A model generated the notes under the pieces. It searched no databases and had not been told where the DNA came from. It worked only from the letters and a program-made list of their open reading frames with translations. Source: Pirellulales bacterium (GTDB lineage Bacteria; Planctomycetota; Planctomycetia; Pirellulales; JAEUIK01). From it: a stretch of 64,000 nucleotides of DNA. The translations under genes and the position numbers were made by a program. Shown one piece after another: positions 53,728-62,480 of the stretch; position 1 is the first letter of the stretch, and every line of letters starts with the position of its first letter. The DNA is taken from NCBI GenBank assembly GCA_019694455.1, contig JAIBBY010000027.1, positions 1-64,000 of the forward strand. The letters run 5' to 3'.

Positions 53728-55350
53728 CTAATTGTCGCGCAAGATCTCTCGCGCCGCGTTCCGCCCGCATGCTCCCATCACGCCGCCACCCGGATGCGCG
53801 GCGGCGCCGCACAGGTACAAGCCCGCAATCGGTGTGCGGTAGTCGGCCCAGCCCGCCACCGGGCGGAAGCTGAATAACTGGTGCATCGTCATTGCCCCCT
53901 GAAAGATGTTCCCCCCCGTCAAGCGATAGGTGCGCTCCAGGTCGAGCGGCGACAAGATTTGGCGATGCAGGATCGCGCCGGGCACATTGGGCGCGTACTC
54001 CGCCAACTTGGCGATGCACCGATCGGCAAACGACTCTTTGATCGAATCCCAATCGCCATGGGCCAGTTGATAAGGCGCGTACTGCACGAAGATCGACACG
54101 ATATGCCGCCCAGCGGGCGCAATCGTGTCGTCCACGCTGGTTGGCATCGTTAACTCAAGAATTGGCTCAGCGCTGGGGCGGCCATATTTCGCGTCGTCGT
54201 AGGCCCGCTCCAAATAATCCAAACTCGGCCCAATGTGCATCGTGCCGCGGTGCTGCGGGCCTACTGTGTTGTCGCCACAGGCGGTGAACGCCGGCGCCTC
54301 GGCCAAAGCCAGGTTGATCTTCGCGGAGGCCGACGAGTAATCGATGCGCTGGACCGCCGCCAGAAAATCGCTCGGCAGTTCGTCCGGCGTCAAAAACCGC
54401 TCGAACGTCCAATGCGGGTCGATGCTAGACGCCACCACTGGCGCCGAGAACTCGCGCCCATCGGCGAGCGCCACGCCTTGCGCTGTTCCGCCGGTCGTGC
54501 GGATCCGCGTGACCTCCACTTCCCGTTCGATCACCACCCCCAGGTCCGCGCACGCGCGCTCCAGCGCGTTGGCCAACCCTCCCATGCCTCCTTGCACATA
54601 GCCCCAAACGCCGCGCGCGCCGCCCGCCTCGCCCATCACATGATGCAGCAACACATACGCGCTGCCCGGCGCCGAAATCGGCGCGAAGGCCCCAATAATC
54701 GCATCCGTGGCCAATGTTGCCTTCAGCGCGTCCGCTTCAAACCAGCGATCCAAGATCGCGCGCGCCGATCCGGTCAACAGTTCAACCGCCTCCGGCAAGT
54801 CCCGCCCCAAGCGCCCCATGCTTTGATACAACTGCCAGGCCGACTTTCCGTCGCGTAGCCGTTTCGCTAGCCCAATCGAGCGCCAATCGCGCGGCATCGG
54901 CAGCACGTCGGGAGCGGTTTGGCTCAGCACCAGCTCCAGCGTCTTGGCAACCCGCTCCAACAGCGACTCATAGTCGCCGAAGCGAGCGGCGTCGCGCGCG
55001 CTAAACTTGGCGATCTCACGCTGATTCAAACCTTGCTCGGGGCCCATCAACAAGTAGCGGCCGTCTGGCAGTGGAGTAAACGACGAAGGACTCCGCGCCA
55101 ATACGCGAAAACCATACTCGCTTAGTTTGAGATCGCGCGTGATCTCCGGCAGGAACAGGCTCACCACGTAGGCGGCCGTCGACACCTTGTATCCCGGCCA
55201 AAGCTCCTCCGTGGTCGCCGCGCCCCCCAGCACATGGCGCCGCTCCAGGACCAACACCTTCTTGCCCGCCTTGGCCAGATAGCCGGCGGTGACCAAGCCG
55301 TTGTGTCCGCCGCCAATCACAATGGCGTCGTAAGCTGCCGGTTGCTGCAT
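53728..55350 (-). CDS. FAD-dependent oxidoreductase, phytoene desaturase/PYROXD2-like
   Basis: The 540-residue protein starts at ATG 55350 (MQQPAAYDAIVIGGGHNGLV), discarding about 45 upstream codons. It has the FAD-binding GxGxxG-type motif (VIGGGHNGLVTAGYLAKAGKKVLVLERR), the GGAATTEELWPGYKVS stretch, and a final GLYLCGAAAHPGGGVMGACGRNAA motif, all typical of the phytoene-desaturase/PYROXD2 family. The substrate could be a carotenoid or another lipid. No carotenoid genes are next to it. Confidence 0.9.
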   Translation of the reverse strand: MQQPAAYDAIVIGGGHNGLVTAGYLAKAGKKVLVLERRHVLGGAATTEELWPGYKVSTAAYVVSLFLPEITRDLKLSEYGFRVLARSPSSFTPLPDGRYLLMGPEQGLNQREIAKFSARDAARFGDYESLLERVAKTLELVLSQTAPDVLPMPRDWRSIGLAKRLRDGKSAWQLYQSMGRLGRDLPEAVELLTGSARAILDRWFEADALKATLATDAIIGAFAPISAPGSAYVLLHHVMGEAGGARGVWGYVQGGMGGLANALERACADLGVVIEREVEVTRIRTTGGTAQGVALADGREFSAPVVASSIDPHWTFERFLTPDELPSDFLAAVQRIDYSSASAKINLALAEAPAFTACGDNTVGPQHRGTMHIGPSLDYLERAYDDAKYGRPSAEPILELTMPTSVDDTIAPAGRHIVSIFVQYAPYQLAHGDWDSIKESFADRCIAKLAEYAPNVPGAILHRQILSPLDLERTYRLTGGNIFQGAMTMHQLFSFRPVAGWADYRTPIAGLYLCGAAAHPGGGVMGACGRNAAREILRDN

Positions 55351-55651
55351 GGCGGTAGCGGGTTCCTGCTGGCTTTGGCGTGTCGGTCGCAACATCGCAA
55401 TCCGCGCAAGTGCGGCTCCGGGCGGTATCTCCGCTCCGCGCGCGATCAACCTAGTAAATCGCCCATTCAGACGAGCAGAAATCAAGAATGGTCAAGGATT
55501 AACGCTTGGGGCCAAAGAATCGGAATGAATCGTTTACGCCGCTTGCGGCGCCGAGGCGCCTCATCGAAAATAGTCTCGCTCCATGATTCGCTACTGAGAA
55601 TGATATGGGTTCGACCAAGTCGAAATTTTACGGCCTCGCGAGAACACGTTC
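55351..55651. other. Divergent intergenic region before the response regulator
   Basis: About 300 bases. It contains GCCGC-TT-GCGGC and GGCGCC-GA-GGCGCC palindromes near 55540-55560. A TGATAT box at about 55600 is a weak -10 candidate for the response regulator. Confidence 0.4.
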
Positions 55652-56272
55652 ATGACCGCAGACGCCTTGGTGGGAATCGTCGACGACGATGCCGGCGCGC
55701 GCCGCTCTCTCGGCTGGCTCATCCAATCCGCCGGCTTTGAGGTTCGTTTGTGGGAATCGCCCGAGGCCTTCCTGGTCGAGCCCAATTGGGACGATCTGGG
55801 CTGCCTGATCCTCGACTGGCGCTTGCCAAGTATGACCGGCATGGACTTGTATGAACAAATAATGGCCCGCGGCATCCGTTTGCCCACCATTTTTGTTACC
55901 GGACATGGCGAAGTGAAAAACTGCTCGCGCGCGTTTCGCGCCGGGGCCATCGATTTTCTGGAGAAACCCGTTGCCGATGATATTTTGATCGCTCGCATCC
56001 AAATCGCCTTGTCGCGAACCATCCAAGCCCGCCGCGCTAGCGAAGTTAACCGCCGCCGAGAAACCCTCACCATGCGCGAGCAAGAAGTGCTCGATCTGCT
56101 TGTCGCGGGCAGGCGACTCAAAGAAGTCGCATCGACCTTGGCAATCAGCCTGCAAACCGCCGCCAAGCATCGATCTCGCATCCTCATCAAGATGCGGGCG
56201 GAAAACGATGTCGAGTTGGCCCACCTTGTGACCAGCACAAAATCGCCCAGCGAAATATCAGCGCATCCTTGA
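55652..56272 (+). CDS. FixJ/NarL-type response regulator
   Basis: The 206-residue protein has a receiver domain (about 5-115) with acidic pocket Asp11-13, phosphoacceptor Asp55 in LILDWRLPS, Thr83 and Lys105 (FLEKPV). A LuxR-type helix-turn-helix follows (LTMREQEVLDLLVAGRRLKEVASTLAISLQTAAKHRSRILIKM, about 138-180). No sensor kinase lies beside it, so it is an orphan here. The formylglycine-generating enzyme gene follows on the same strand, 89 bases on. Confidence 0.93.
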   Translation: MTADALVGIVDDDAGARRSLGWLIQSAGFEVRLWESPEAFLVEPNWDDLGCLILDWRLPSMTGMDLYEQIMARGIRLPTIFVTGHGEVKNCSRAFRAGAIDFLEKPVADDILIARIQIALSRTIQARRASEVNRRRETLTMREQEVLDLLVAGRRLKEVASTLAISLQTAAKHRSRILIKMRAENDVELAHLVTSTKSPSEISAHP

Positions 56273-56361
56273 GGCATTGCGCCGGTCGCTCGAATAAGAT
56301 CGAAGTAGCTATGTTGCGCGGCGACTGCTCTGCCGCGGGTTGCAAACTTCGGAAAAAATAC

Positions 56362-57546
56362 ATGAGCCAGCGTGGACGCTCTCCATCCGTCAAAGCCCCT
56401 TCTCGCCTTAGAAATGTCGCGTTGTGGTGCGCCTTGGGCTTGGTGGGGTTTGCAATTGCCTGGGCCGTGAGCCGCCCCAAGCCGACACAATCGAATCTGG
56501 CTGCCTCACCTCCACCGGCAGCCACCGCGGCGCAAGAGACCGTGCCCAATACCGATCGGCCCCCCGGCGCAAAGCCCGACGGCATGGTCTGGATACCCGG
56601 CGGCGAATTCACGATGGGAGGCAACGACCCCCTGAGTTGGAACAACGAAGGGCCATTGCATCGCGTGAAGGTCTCCGGATTCTGGATGGACGAAACCGAG
56701 GTCACCAACGACCAGTTCGCCGCTTTCGTGGCCGCCACTGGCTATCAGACAACCGCCGAGCGCGCCCCCGACTGGGAAGAACTGAAAAAGCAACTTCCTC
56801 CCGACACCCCCCAGCCCCCCGCCGAAAAACTGGTCGCGGCGTCGATGGTGTTTACTCCCCCGACACAGCCAGTGCCGCTCGACAATTTCGCTGCCTGGTG
56901 GGCATGGGTTCCCGGGGCCGATTGGCGCCATCCCAGCGGGCCGCAAAGCAATCTCCAGGGGCGTGGCCAGCAACCGGTGGTCCAGGTTAGTTGGGATGAT
57001 GCCGTCGCCTATGCAGGCTGGGCTGGCAAGCGATTGCCCACCGAGGCCGAATGGGAATTCGCGGCCCGCGGCGGTTTGTCGCATGCCACAAATGTTTGGG
57101 GAAACGATCCAATTTCTGATGCGGCGCCGCAGTGCAATGTCTGGCAAGGACACTTCCCCAACCAGAATACCGCGGCCGATGGATACATCCTCGCCGCCCC
57201 CGTGAAGTCGTTCGCCCCCAACGGGTATGGCTTGTACGACGTGGCCGGCAACGTCTGGGAGTGGTGTTCCGACTGGTATCGCGCCGACGCCTACGCGAGG
57301 CAGGCGAGCACCGCGGCGGCGCCGCTGATCGACCCCCCGGGGCCAGATGAGAGTTTCGACCCCACCGAGCCGTATGCTCCCAAACGGGTGCAGCGCGGCG
57401 GATCGTTCTTGTGCAACGATGCCTATTGCGCTTCCTACCGCCCCAGCGCTCGCCGCGGCACGACTCCGGATAGCTCCATGTCGCACCTCGGCTTCCGCTG
57501 CGTGCGCACGCCCGGCGAAGCGACCGCTTCGCGCCAGCCAAACTAA
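56362..57546 (+). CDS. Formylglycine-generating enzyme (SUMF1) with N-terminal membrane helix
   Basis: The 394-residue protein starts at ATG 56362 (MSQRGRSPSV) with GGA upstream. An N-terminal membrane segment (about 20-37) and a Pro/Ala linker precede the FGE domain (about 75-385): WIPGGEFTMGGN, VTNDQFAAFVAATGY, PVVQVSWDDAVAYAGWAGKRLPTEAEWEFAARGG and the final GGSFLCNDAYCASYR with both cysteines of bona fide FGE. This enzyme converts the active-site Cys of sulfatases to formylglycine. Planctomycetes have many sulfatases, which fits. It is next to an orphan response regulator. Confidence 0.95.
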   Translation: MSQRGRSPSVKAPSRLRNVALWCALGLVGFAIAWAVSRPKPTQSNLAASPPPAATAAQETVPNTDRPPGAKPDGMVWIPGGEFTMGGNDPLSWNNEGPLHRVKVSGFWMDETEVTNDQFAAFVAATGYQTTAERAPDWEELKKQLPPDTPQPPAEKLVAASMVFTPPTQPVPLDNFAAWWAWVPGADWRHPSGPQSNLQGRGQQPVVQVSWDDAVAYAGWAGKRLPTEAEWEFAARGGLSHATNVWGNDPISDAAPQCNVWQGHFPNQNTAADGYILAAPVKSFAPNGYGLYDVAGNVWEWCSDWYRADAYARQASTAAAPLIDPPGPDESFDPTEPYAPKRVQRGGSFLCNDAYCASYRPSARRGTTPDSSMSHLGFRCVRTPGEATASRQPN

Positions 57547-57675
57547 GACTCCGCCGCGTTTCGTTTACGGGTTTTTGCGCCTTTTTTTGCGCTGGCGGAG
57601 CAATTCGTCGCCGCGCGCGGATGGCGTCAGAAAAGTACCGGGCAACATCATTTTTTTGGCCGCGCGCTGGCTACA

Positions 57676-58249
<574 letters not shown>

Positions 58250-58334
58250 AAAGTCCGGCGCGCCAGCAACGCCGGACGCCTGCTTCACAAGGTATCGCGG
58301 GCGACGGCGACTGGCCAGTGTGTGCGGACGGCCC

Positions 58335-59096
58335 CTAATAAAGCTGGGGTCCTGCGGCAGTCGCCTTGGTTTCTTGCAGCGAACTAATTCGCCACACCAC
58401 CCACAGCGCCAGCAGCGTCAACGCCACATCCCACACGCTTAAAGCGACTTCGAATACCGCAAGTGATTGCAGGATTGTCGGGTCTTCTATGCGCGTGGAT
58501 ATGCGGTGCGACACTCGATTGCCGATGCCCGACACAACATAAAACATCCACCAGGTCCACAACCAACTTGGGATGGGTATGGAGTCGTCTCCGTCATAGC
58601 TCGCTCCCGGTAGGCTTCCTCGGAAGTTCTCCTTCATCACCTGGTACGGCTTCCAGAGGTTTAAGATTGGCACGAAGAACCATCCCACCGACCAGCCATT
58701 GGAAAAGTCCAAACGTTTCGCGCCTAGCGCAGGGAGATTTGAGTGAACGCGGTAGACCCAACGTAGAAATGTGACTGCGGTGGTGAGATATACGATCACG
58801 GTTCCAAAAGCCACTCCGGCGATCACGAGTTCCAGCGGAGATAGTCCCTCGCCTGCAAAATACATGTCAGGCTGCAGTACTTGAAGGAAACTCGCCATTG
58901 CCATGACAAGATTCCCGATCAAGTTGGCTATCAATAGCGCAATCAAAATGCGTGACAGGATGCGTATTGACCGATAAGGCCCCACTTCGATCCAGCGATC
59001 GCCGACGGCCACCTGCGGCACTTCCGGATCTACCGAGGAGTCCAATGTCGGACTCTGATAGGGATTCGCCATTTGCGATTGGTTTGAATCCGCCAC
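58335..59096 (-). CDS. DUF4328 domain membrane protein
   Basis: The 253-residue protein starts with GTG 59096, with GAGGTGA upstream. It has a polar N-terminus (about 1-45) and about four to five membrane segments, and the DUF4328 signature FLRWVYRVHSNLPALGAKRLDFSNGWSVGWFFVPILNLWKPYQVMKE (about 108-155). Function of DUF4328 is unknown; it is common in bacterial membrane proteins of unknown role. No partner is evident; it diverges from the phosphatase-like gene. Confidence 0.92.
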   Translation of the reverse strand: MADSNQSQMANPYQSPTLDSSVDPEVPQVAVGDRWIEVGPYRSIRILSRILIALLIANLIGNLVMAMASFLQVLQPDMYFAGEGLSPLELVIAGVAFGTVIVYLTTAVTFLRWVYRVHSNLPALGAKRLDFSNGWSVGWFFVPILNLWKPYQVMKENFRGSLPGASYDGDDSIPIPSWLWTWWMFYVVSGIGNRVSHRISTRIEDPTILQSLAVFEVALSVWDVALTLLALWVVWRISSLQETKATAAGPQLY

Positions 59097-59329
59097 GAAT
59101 CACCTCGATTCTGACGTCTGCCGCTTCGACCGCACGACTATAGCCGACACCGACTGGCCGGCCAAATCACGTGAGTTGATTGGCGCAAACGGCCCGTTCG
59201 TCGCCGACGCTGACTAATCATGTTGCGAACGGATGGAATCGCTGGCGCGTTCGTATCCCCTTTGCTCGCGGCCAAGTTGCGGATATGCATAGTGCATCAT
59301 CAGCAACCGCTTCGGAAAGCCCACTTCGC

Positions 59330-60049
59330 ATGAGCACGCTCTTTGTCGTCCGTCATGGGCAGGCCTCATTCTTCGAGGCCAACTACGATCGACTGTCCGA
59401 GTTGGGACGCGAACAATCGCGGCGCCTCGCCCGCTACTGGATCGACCAAGGTTTGCGCTTCGATGTGGTGATCGCCGGCCCGCGAGAGCGGCAGATCGAC
59501 ACCGCGCAAATCATTGGCCAGGTCTATCAGGATGAGCGGTTGCCGTGGCCGCAGGTCGAAGTCTCCCCCGCCTTCGACGAGTATCAGGCCGAGGCCGTCC
59601 TCAAGCAGGCCTTGCCGGCGCTGATGGAGCAGGACGAACAGATCAAGAGCCTGTACGGGGCGGTGGAACAGGCTACCGATCAGGCCCAAACCTTGCGCGC
59701 CTTTCAAAAGGTGTACGAACTGGTCATCAGCCGCTGGTCGCGCGGCGAACTGGCGCTGGCCGACATCGAGCCCTGGGCCGACTTCTGCGCCCGCGTGCAG
59801 GCCGGCATCGACGCGGTGATGGCCCGCCAGCAGCGCGGCCTGCGCGTGGCCATCTTCACCAGCGGCGGCCCGGTCGGCGTCACGCTCGGACGGGCGCTCC
59901 AACTTTCGTCGCAAAAAACGTTGGAGATGGCCTGGATGGTCTACAACGCGGCCTACGCCGAATACGCCTACGACCAGCAGCGTTTCACGCTCAGCCGGTT
60001 CAACGCCACGCCGCACCTGGTTCAGCGCGAGCACCTGACCTATCGCTAG
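59330..60049 (+). CDS. Histidine phosphatase-fold protein, second His replaced
   Basis: The 239-residue protein starts at ATG 59330 (MSTLFVVRHGQASFF) after GGAAAG. The RHG motif is intact, and GPRERQIDTAQI (about 54-65) fits the phosphoglycerate mutase-like fold. But the region that usually holds the second catalytic His (SHGG) reads TSGGPVG near residue 180, so the reaction may be altered or lost. It precedes the AI-2E-type permease gene on the same strand by about 100 bases. Its substrate is unknown. Confidence 0.85.
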   Translation: MSTLFVVRHGQASFFEANYDRLSELGREQSRRLARYWIDQGLRFDVVIAGPRERQIDTAQIIGQVYQDERLPWPQVEVSPAFDEYQAEAVLKQALPALMEQDEQIKSLYGAVEQATDQAQTLRAFQKVYELVISRWSRGELALADIEPWADFCARVQAGIDAVMARQQRGLRVAIFTSGGPVGVTLGRALQLSSQKTLEMAWMVYNAAYAEYAYDQQRFTLSRFNATPHLVQREHLTYR

Positions 60050-60147
60050 CACGGCGCCCCGTCGATGGTCGGTTCGCCTGTCCGAAAGGGCGCCCGTCAC
60101 CTAGAATGCCGCCATTCGCCGACCATGCACCGACGCAGGAGCCTAGA

Positions 60148-61653
60148 GTGGCACGGCTTGTATCGTTTGTCGTCCTCGCCGCCATCATTGTGCTGTTCGC
60201 CATCCTCTTTTTTCAGGTGATGGCGCAGTTTCTCCTGCCCATGTTCCTGGCGGTCATCTTGGTGGTCATGTTCCGCCCCGTGCATCAGTGGTTCATCATC
60301 AAGTGCGGCGGGCGGGTTCGCACGGCGGCGCTGCTCACCACGCTAGCCATCTTGATGATCGTGCTCGCCCCCATGCTCACCATCTTGGCGTTTGCGATCG
60401 GCGACGCCACCAGCGTGGTCACCGCCTTCAACCCCGATGTCCTCTTGGCCAAAGTCACGCGCCTGCGCGAGAACCTGGGGCTCGATCTGGGCCTGCCGAT
60501 CGTCGAAGTGCGCAAGCTGCCGGAAATCGAGGCCAAACTCAACGAACTGGAGACCGCCGCCGTCGCCACCACGGTCGACCAGCAGCGCGCCGCTCTCGCC
60601 AAGTTCGCCCCCCTCCCGGAACAAGGCAAGGACGCCCCCTCGTTGTTCAAAGACCTGCAAGGCCTGTCCGTTTCTCTGACGGCAAAACAGTTCATGCGTC
60701 CCGGCGAAACCGATCCCAACGAAGCCGCCAATCAGCGTTATCAGCAAGCTCGCGCCGATGTCCGCGAAATGCTCACGCTTAATCGCCGGTTGTGGGACCA
60801 GGTATCCGTCCCCGACATGGATTCCGACGCCCCCGCGCCCGGTTTTGAGGCAACGGTCAACGAGCTTTCCGCAGCCTACTACGAGTTCAAACGCGCCACG
60901 GTCGGCGGGCCGCTCTTGGAAAATGTGCGGCTCTGGGCCAACCCCAGCCGCGAAGATCTCGCCGAAGCGCGGCAATCAGTCACCGGTTGGGTGCAGTCCT
61001 ACGCCGTCGCCACCGGCACGGTGCTCGGTGGCTGGCTCGCCAATCTGGCGATTGGCCTCTTGGTGCTGGTGATTTCCCTCTACTATTTTCTGGCCGATGG
61101 ACCGGGCATGATCGCCACCATCATGCGCCTGCTGCCGCTCGACGATCGCTACGAGCGTCAACTTCTCACCGAGTTCGACCGCATCAGCCGCGCCGTAGTG
61201 CTGGCCACCATTTTGTCCGCGGTGGTCCAAGGCATCTTGGCTGGCATCGGTTTCACCGTCGCGGGGTTTGACGCAATTTTTCTGCTCACGGTGGTCACCA
61301 TGTTGCTCGCGCTGGTGCCGTTCGTTGGCGCCGCCGCCGTCTGGGGAAGCTGCGCGGTGTGGCTCTTGATCTACGAAGAGCGCATCTTCGCCGCATCCAT
61401 GCTGGCGCTGTACGGCGTGTTTGTCATTTCCATGGCGGACAACGTCATCAAACCGATTGTGCTGCATGGCCAATCCAAGCTGCATCCGCTGCTGGCCCTG
61501 CTTAGCGTGCTCGGCGGTGTGCGGGCGCTGGGCCCCATCGGCATCTTCGTCGGCCCCATGGCGGTCGCCTTCCTGCAAGCGCTGCTCAACATTCTCAACA
61601 CCGAGTTGACCGCGCTGAGTCAGCGCGTGCCCACCCTGCACGCGCCCGAGTGA
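60148..61653 (+). CDS. AI-2E family (PerM-type) transporter with enlarged extramembrane loop
   Basis: The protein has about 501 residues from GTG 60148, chosen because GGAG lies seven bases upstream; an ATG at 60106 is the alternative. The AI-2E fold is visible as paired N-terminal spans (about 5-40) and C-terminal spans (about 295-480) with PFVGAAAVWGS, ADNVIKPIVLHGQSKLHPLLALLSVLGGVRALGPIGIFVGPM. Between them lies an extramembrane region of about 190 residues (90-280), larger than usual. Family members export small molecules or act in stress; the substrate is unknown. Confidence 0.88.
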   Translation: MARLVSFVVLAAIIVLFAILFFQVMAQFLLPMFLAVILVVMFRPVHQWFIIKCGGRVRTAALLTTLAILMIVLAPMLTILAFAIGDATSVVTAFNPDVLLAKVTRLRENLGLDLGLPIVEVRKLPEIEAKLNELETAAVATTVDQQRAALAKFAPLPEQGKDAPSLFKDLQGLSVSLTAKQFMRPGETDPNEAANQRYQQARADVREMLTLNRRLWDQVSVPDMDSDAPAPGFEATVNELSAAYYEFKRATVGGPLLENVRLWANPSREDLAEARQSVTGWVQSYAVATGTVLGGWLANLAIGLLVLVISLYYFLADGPGMIATIMRLLPLDDRYERQLLTEFDRISRAVVLATILSAVVQGILAGIGFTVAGFDAIFLLTVVTMLLALVPFVGAAAVWGSCAVWLLIYEERIFAASMLALYGVFVISMADNVIKPIVLHGQSKLHPLLALLSVLGGVRALGPIGIFVGPMAVAFLQALLNILNTELTALSQRVPTLHAPE

Positions 61654-61773
61654 TCGACACGGTCGGACACGCTGCGGCCGCTAGCTAGTGCTGGCGCCGT
61701 TGGTTGGCTTGTCGTGCGCCTCCCGTTAAATTGGTCGTCCAGCGACAAGCGGACGCAAGCAACGGAGGGCCCG

Positions 61774-62457
61774 ATGACGACGGCTGTCTTTTTCGCCCTG
61801 ACGCTGGTGGGAGTCGATGCCGGCTGGCAACCCCTCTCAGGCGGCGGTTACGAATACATCATTCAAATCGAGCCAGCCAGCATCGCAGCGCTTCAGGCCG
61901 GGCAGGCAATCGTGAGCGACGTGCCGGCTGCGCTCGGCGACATTCGCAGCTATCGCATCCAAGTCGGCGTCGGCGCCTTGCCGCGCGAAACCGCGCCGCC
62001 AGACTCCCAGCCAAAGTCGCCGCCGGCCGACGATCCCCCCGTCGTCACCCCCGCCCCTGGTAGCGATCATGCAGCGCAACTCGCCGGAGTTGCCATTGCG
62101 GATGAACCGCCTCCGGCAAGCGCTAACAATCCTGCTCCCGACGAGTCCCCCACGCGGCGAGTCGCCGGTTTCCGACCAGAAAACACCGCGCCGAGTAGCG
62201 ATACCCCCTCGGCAGCCGTAGACACATCAACAACCCCCGCGCCAGCAGCCAGCACATTCGTCGTTCAAGCGTCCCATTGGGTCAAAAACTTGGCGGACAG
62301 GCGCCCTTGGTTCGCGCTCTTGGGACTGGGGCTATTGCTGTTCTCGATCGGTGTGAATCTCTTCCTCACGTGGGTCACATGGGAGGCTCGCTCGCAATAC
62401 CGAGCGCTCGCCCGCCGCTTACGCGGCAATCAATACCACGTCGAGCCGCTTTCGTAG
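61774..62457 (+). CDS. Hypothetical exported protein with C-terminal membrane helix
   Basis: The 227-residue protein starts at ATG 61774, with GGAGG at an ideal distance. It has a hydrophobic start (TTAVFFALTLVGVDAGW, probably a signal), a short conserved-looking domain with GGGYEYIIQIEPASIAALQAGQ, and a Pro/Ala/Thr/Ser-rich linker (about 85-180). A C-terminal membrane helix follows (about 190-215, FALLGLGLLLFSIGVNLFLTW) with a short basic tail. Seen in planctomycetes as conserved hypotheticals, to my knowledge. No function known. Confidence 0.65.
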   Translation: MTTAVFFALTLVGVDAGWQPLSGGGYEYIIQIEPASIAALQAGQAIVSDVPAALGDIRSYRIQVGVGALPRETAPPDSQPKSPPADDPPVVTPAPGSDHAAQLAGVAIADEPPPASANNPAPDESPTRRVAGFRPENTAPSSDTPSAAVDTSTTPAPAASTFVVQASHWVKNLADRRPWFALLGLGLLLFSIGVNLFLTWVTWEARSQYRALARRLRGNQYHVEPLS

Positions 62458-62480
62458 ACGTTGGCACACGGCCAGCGGCG

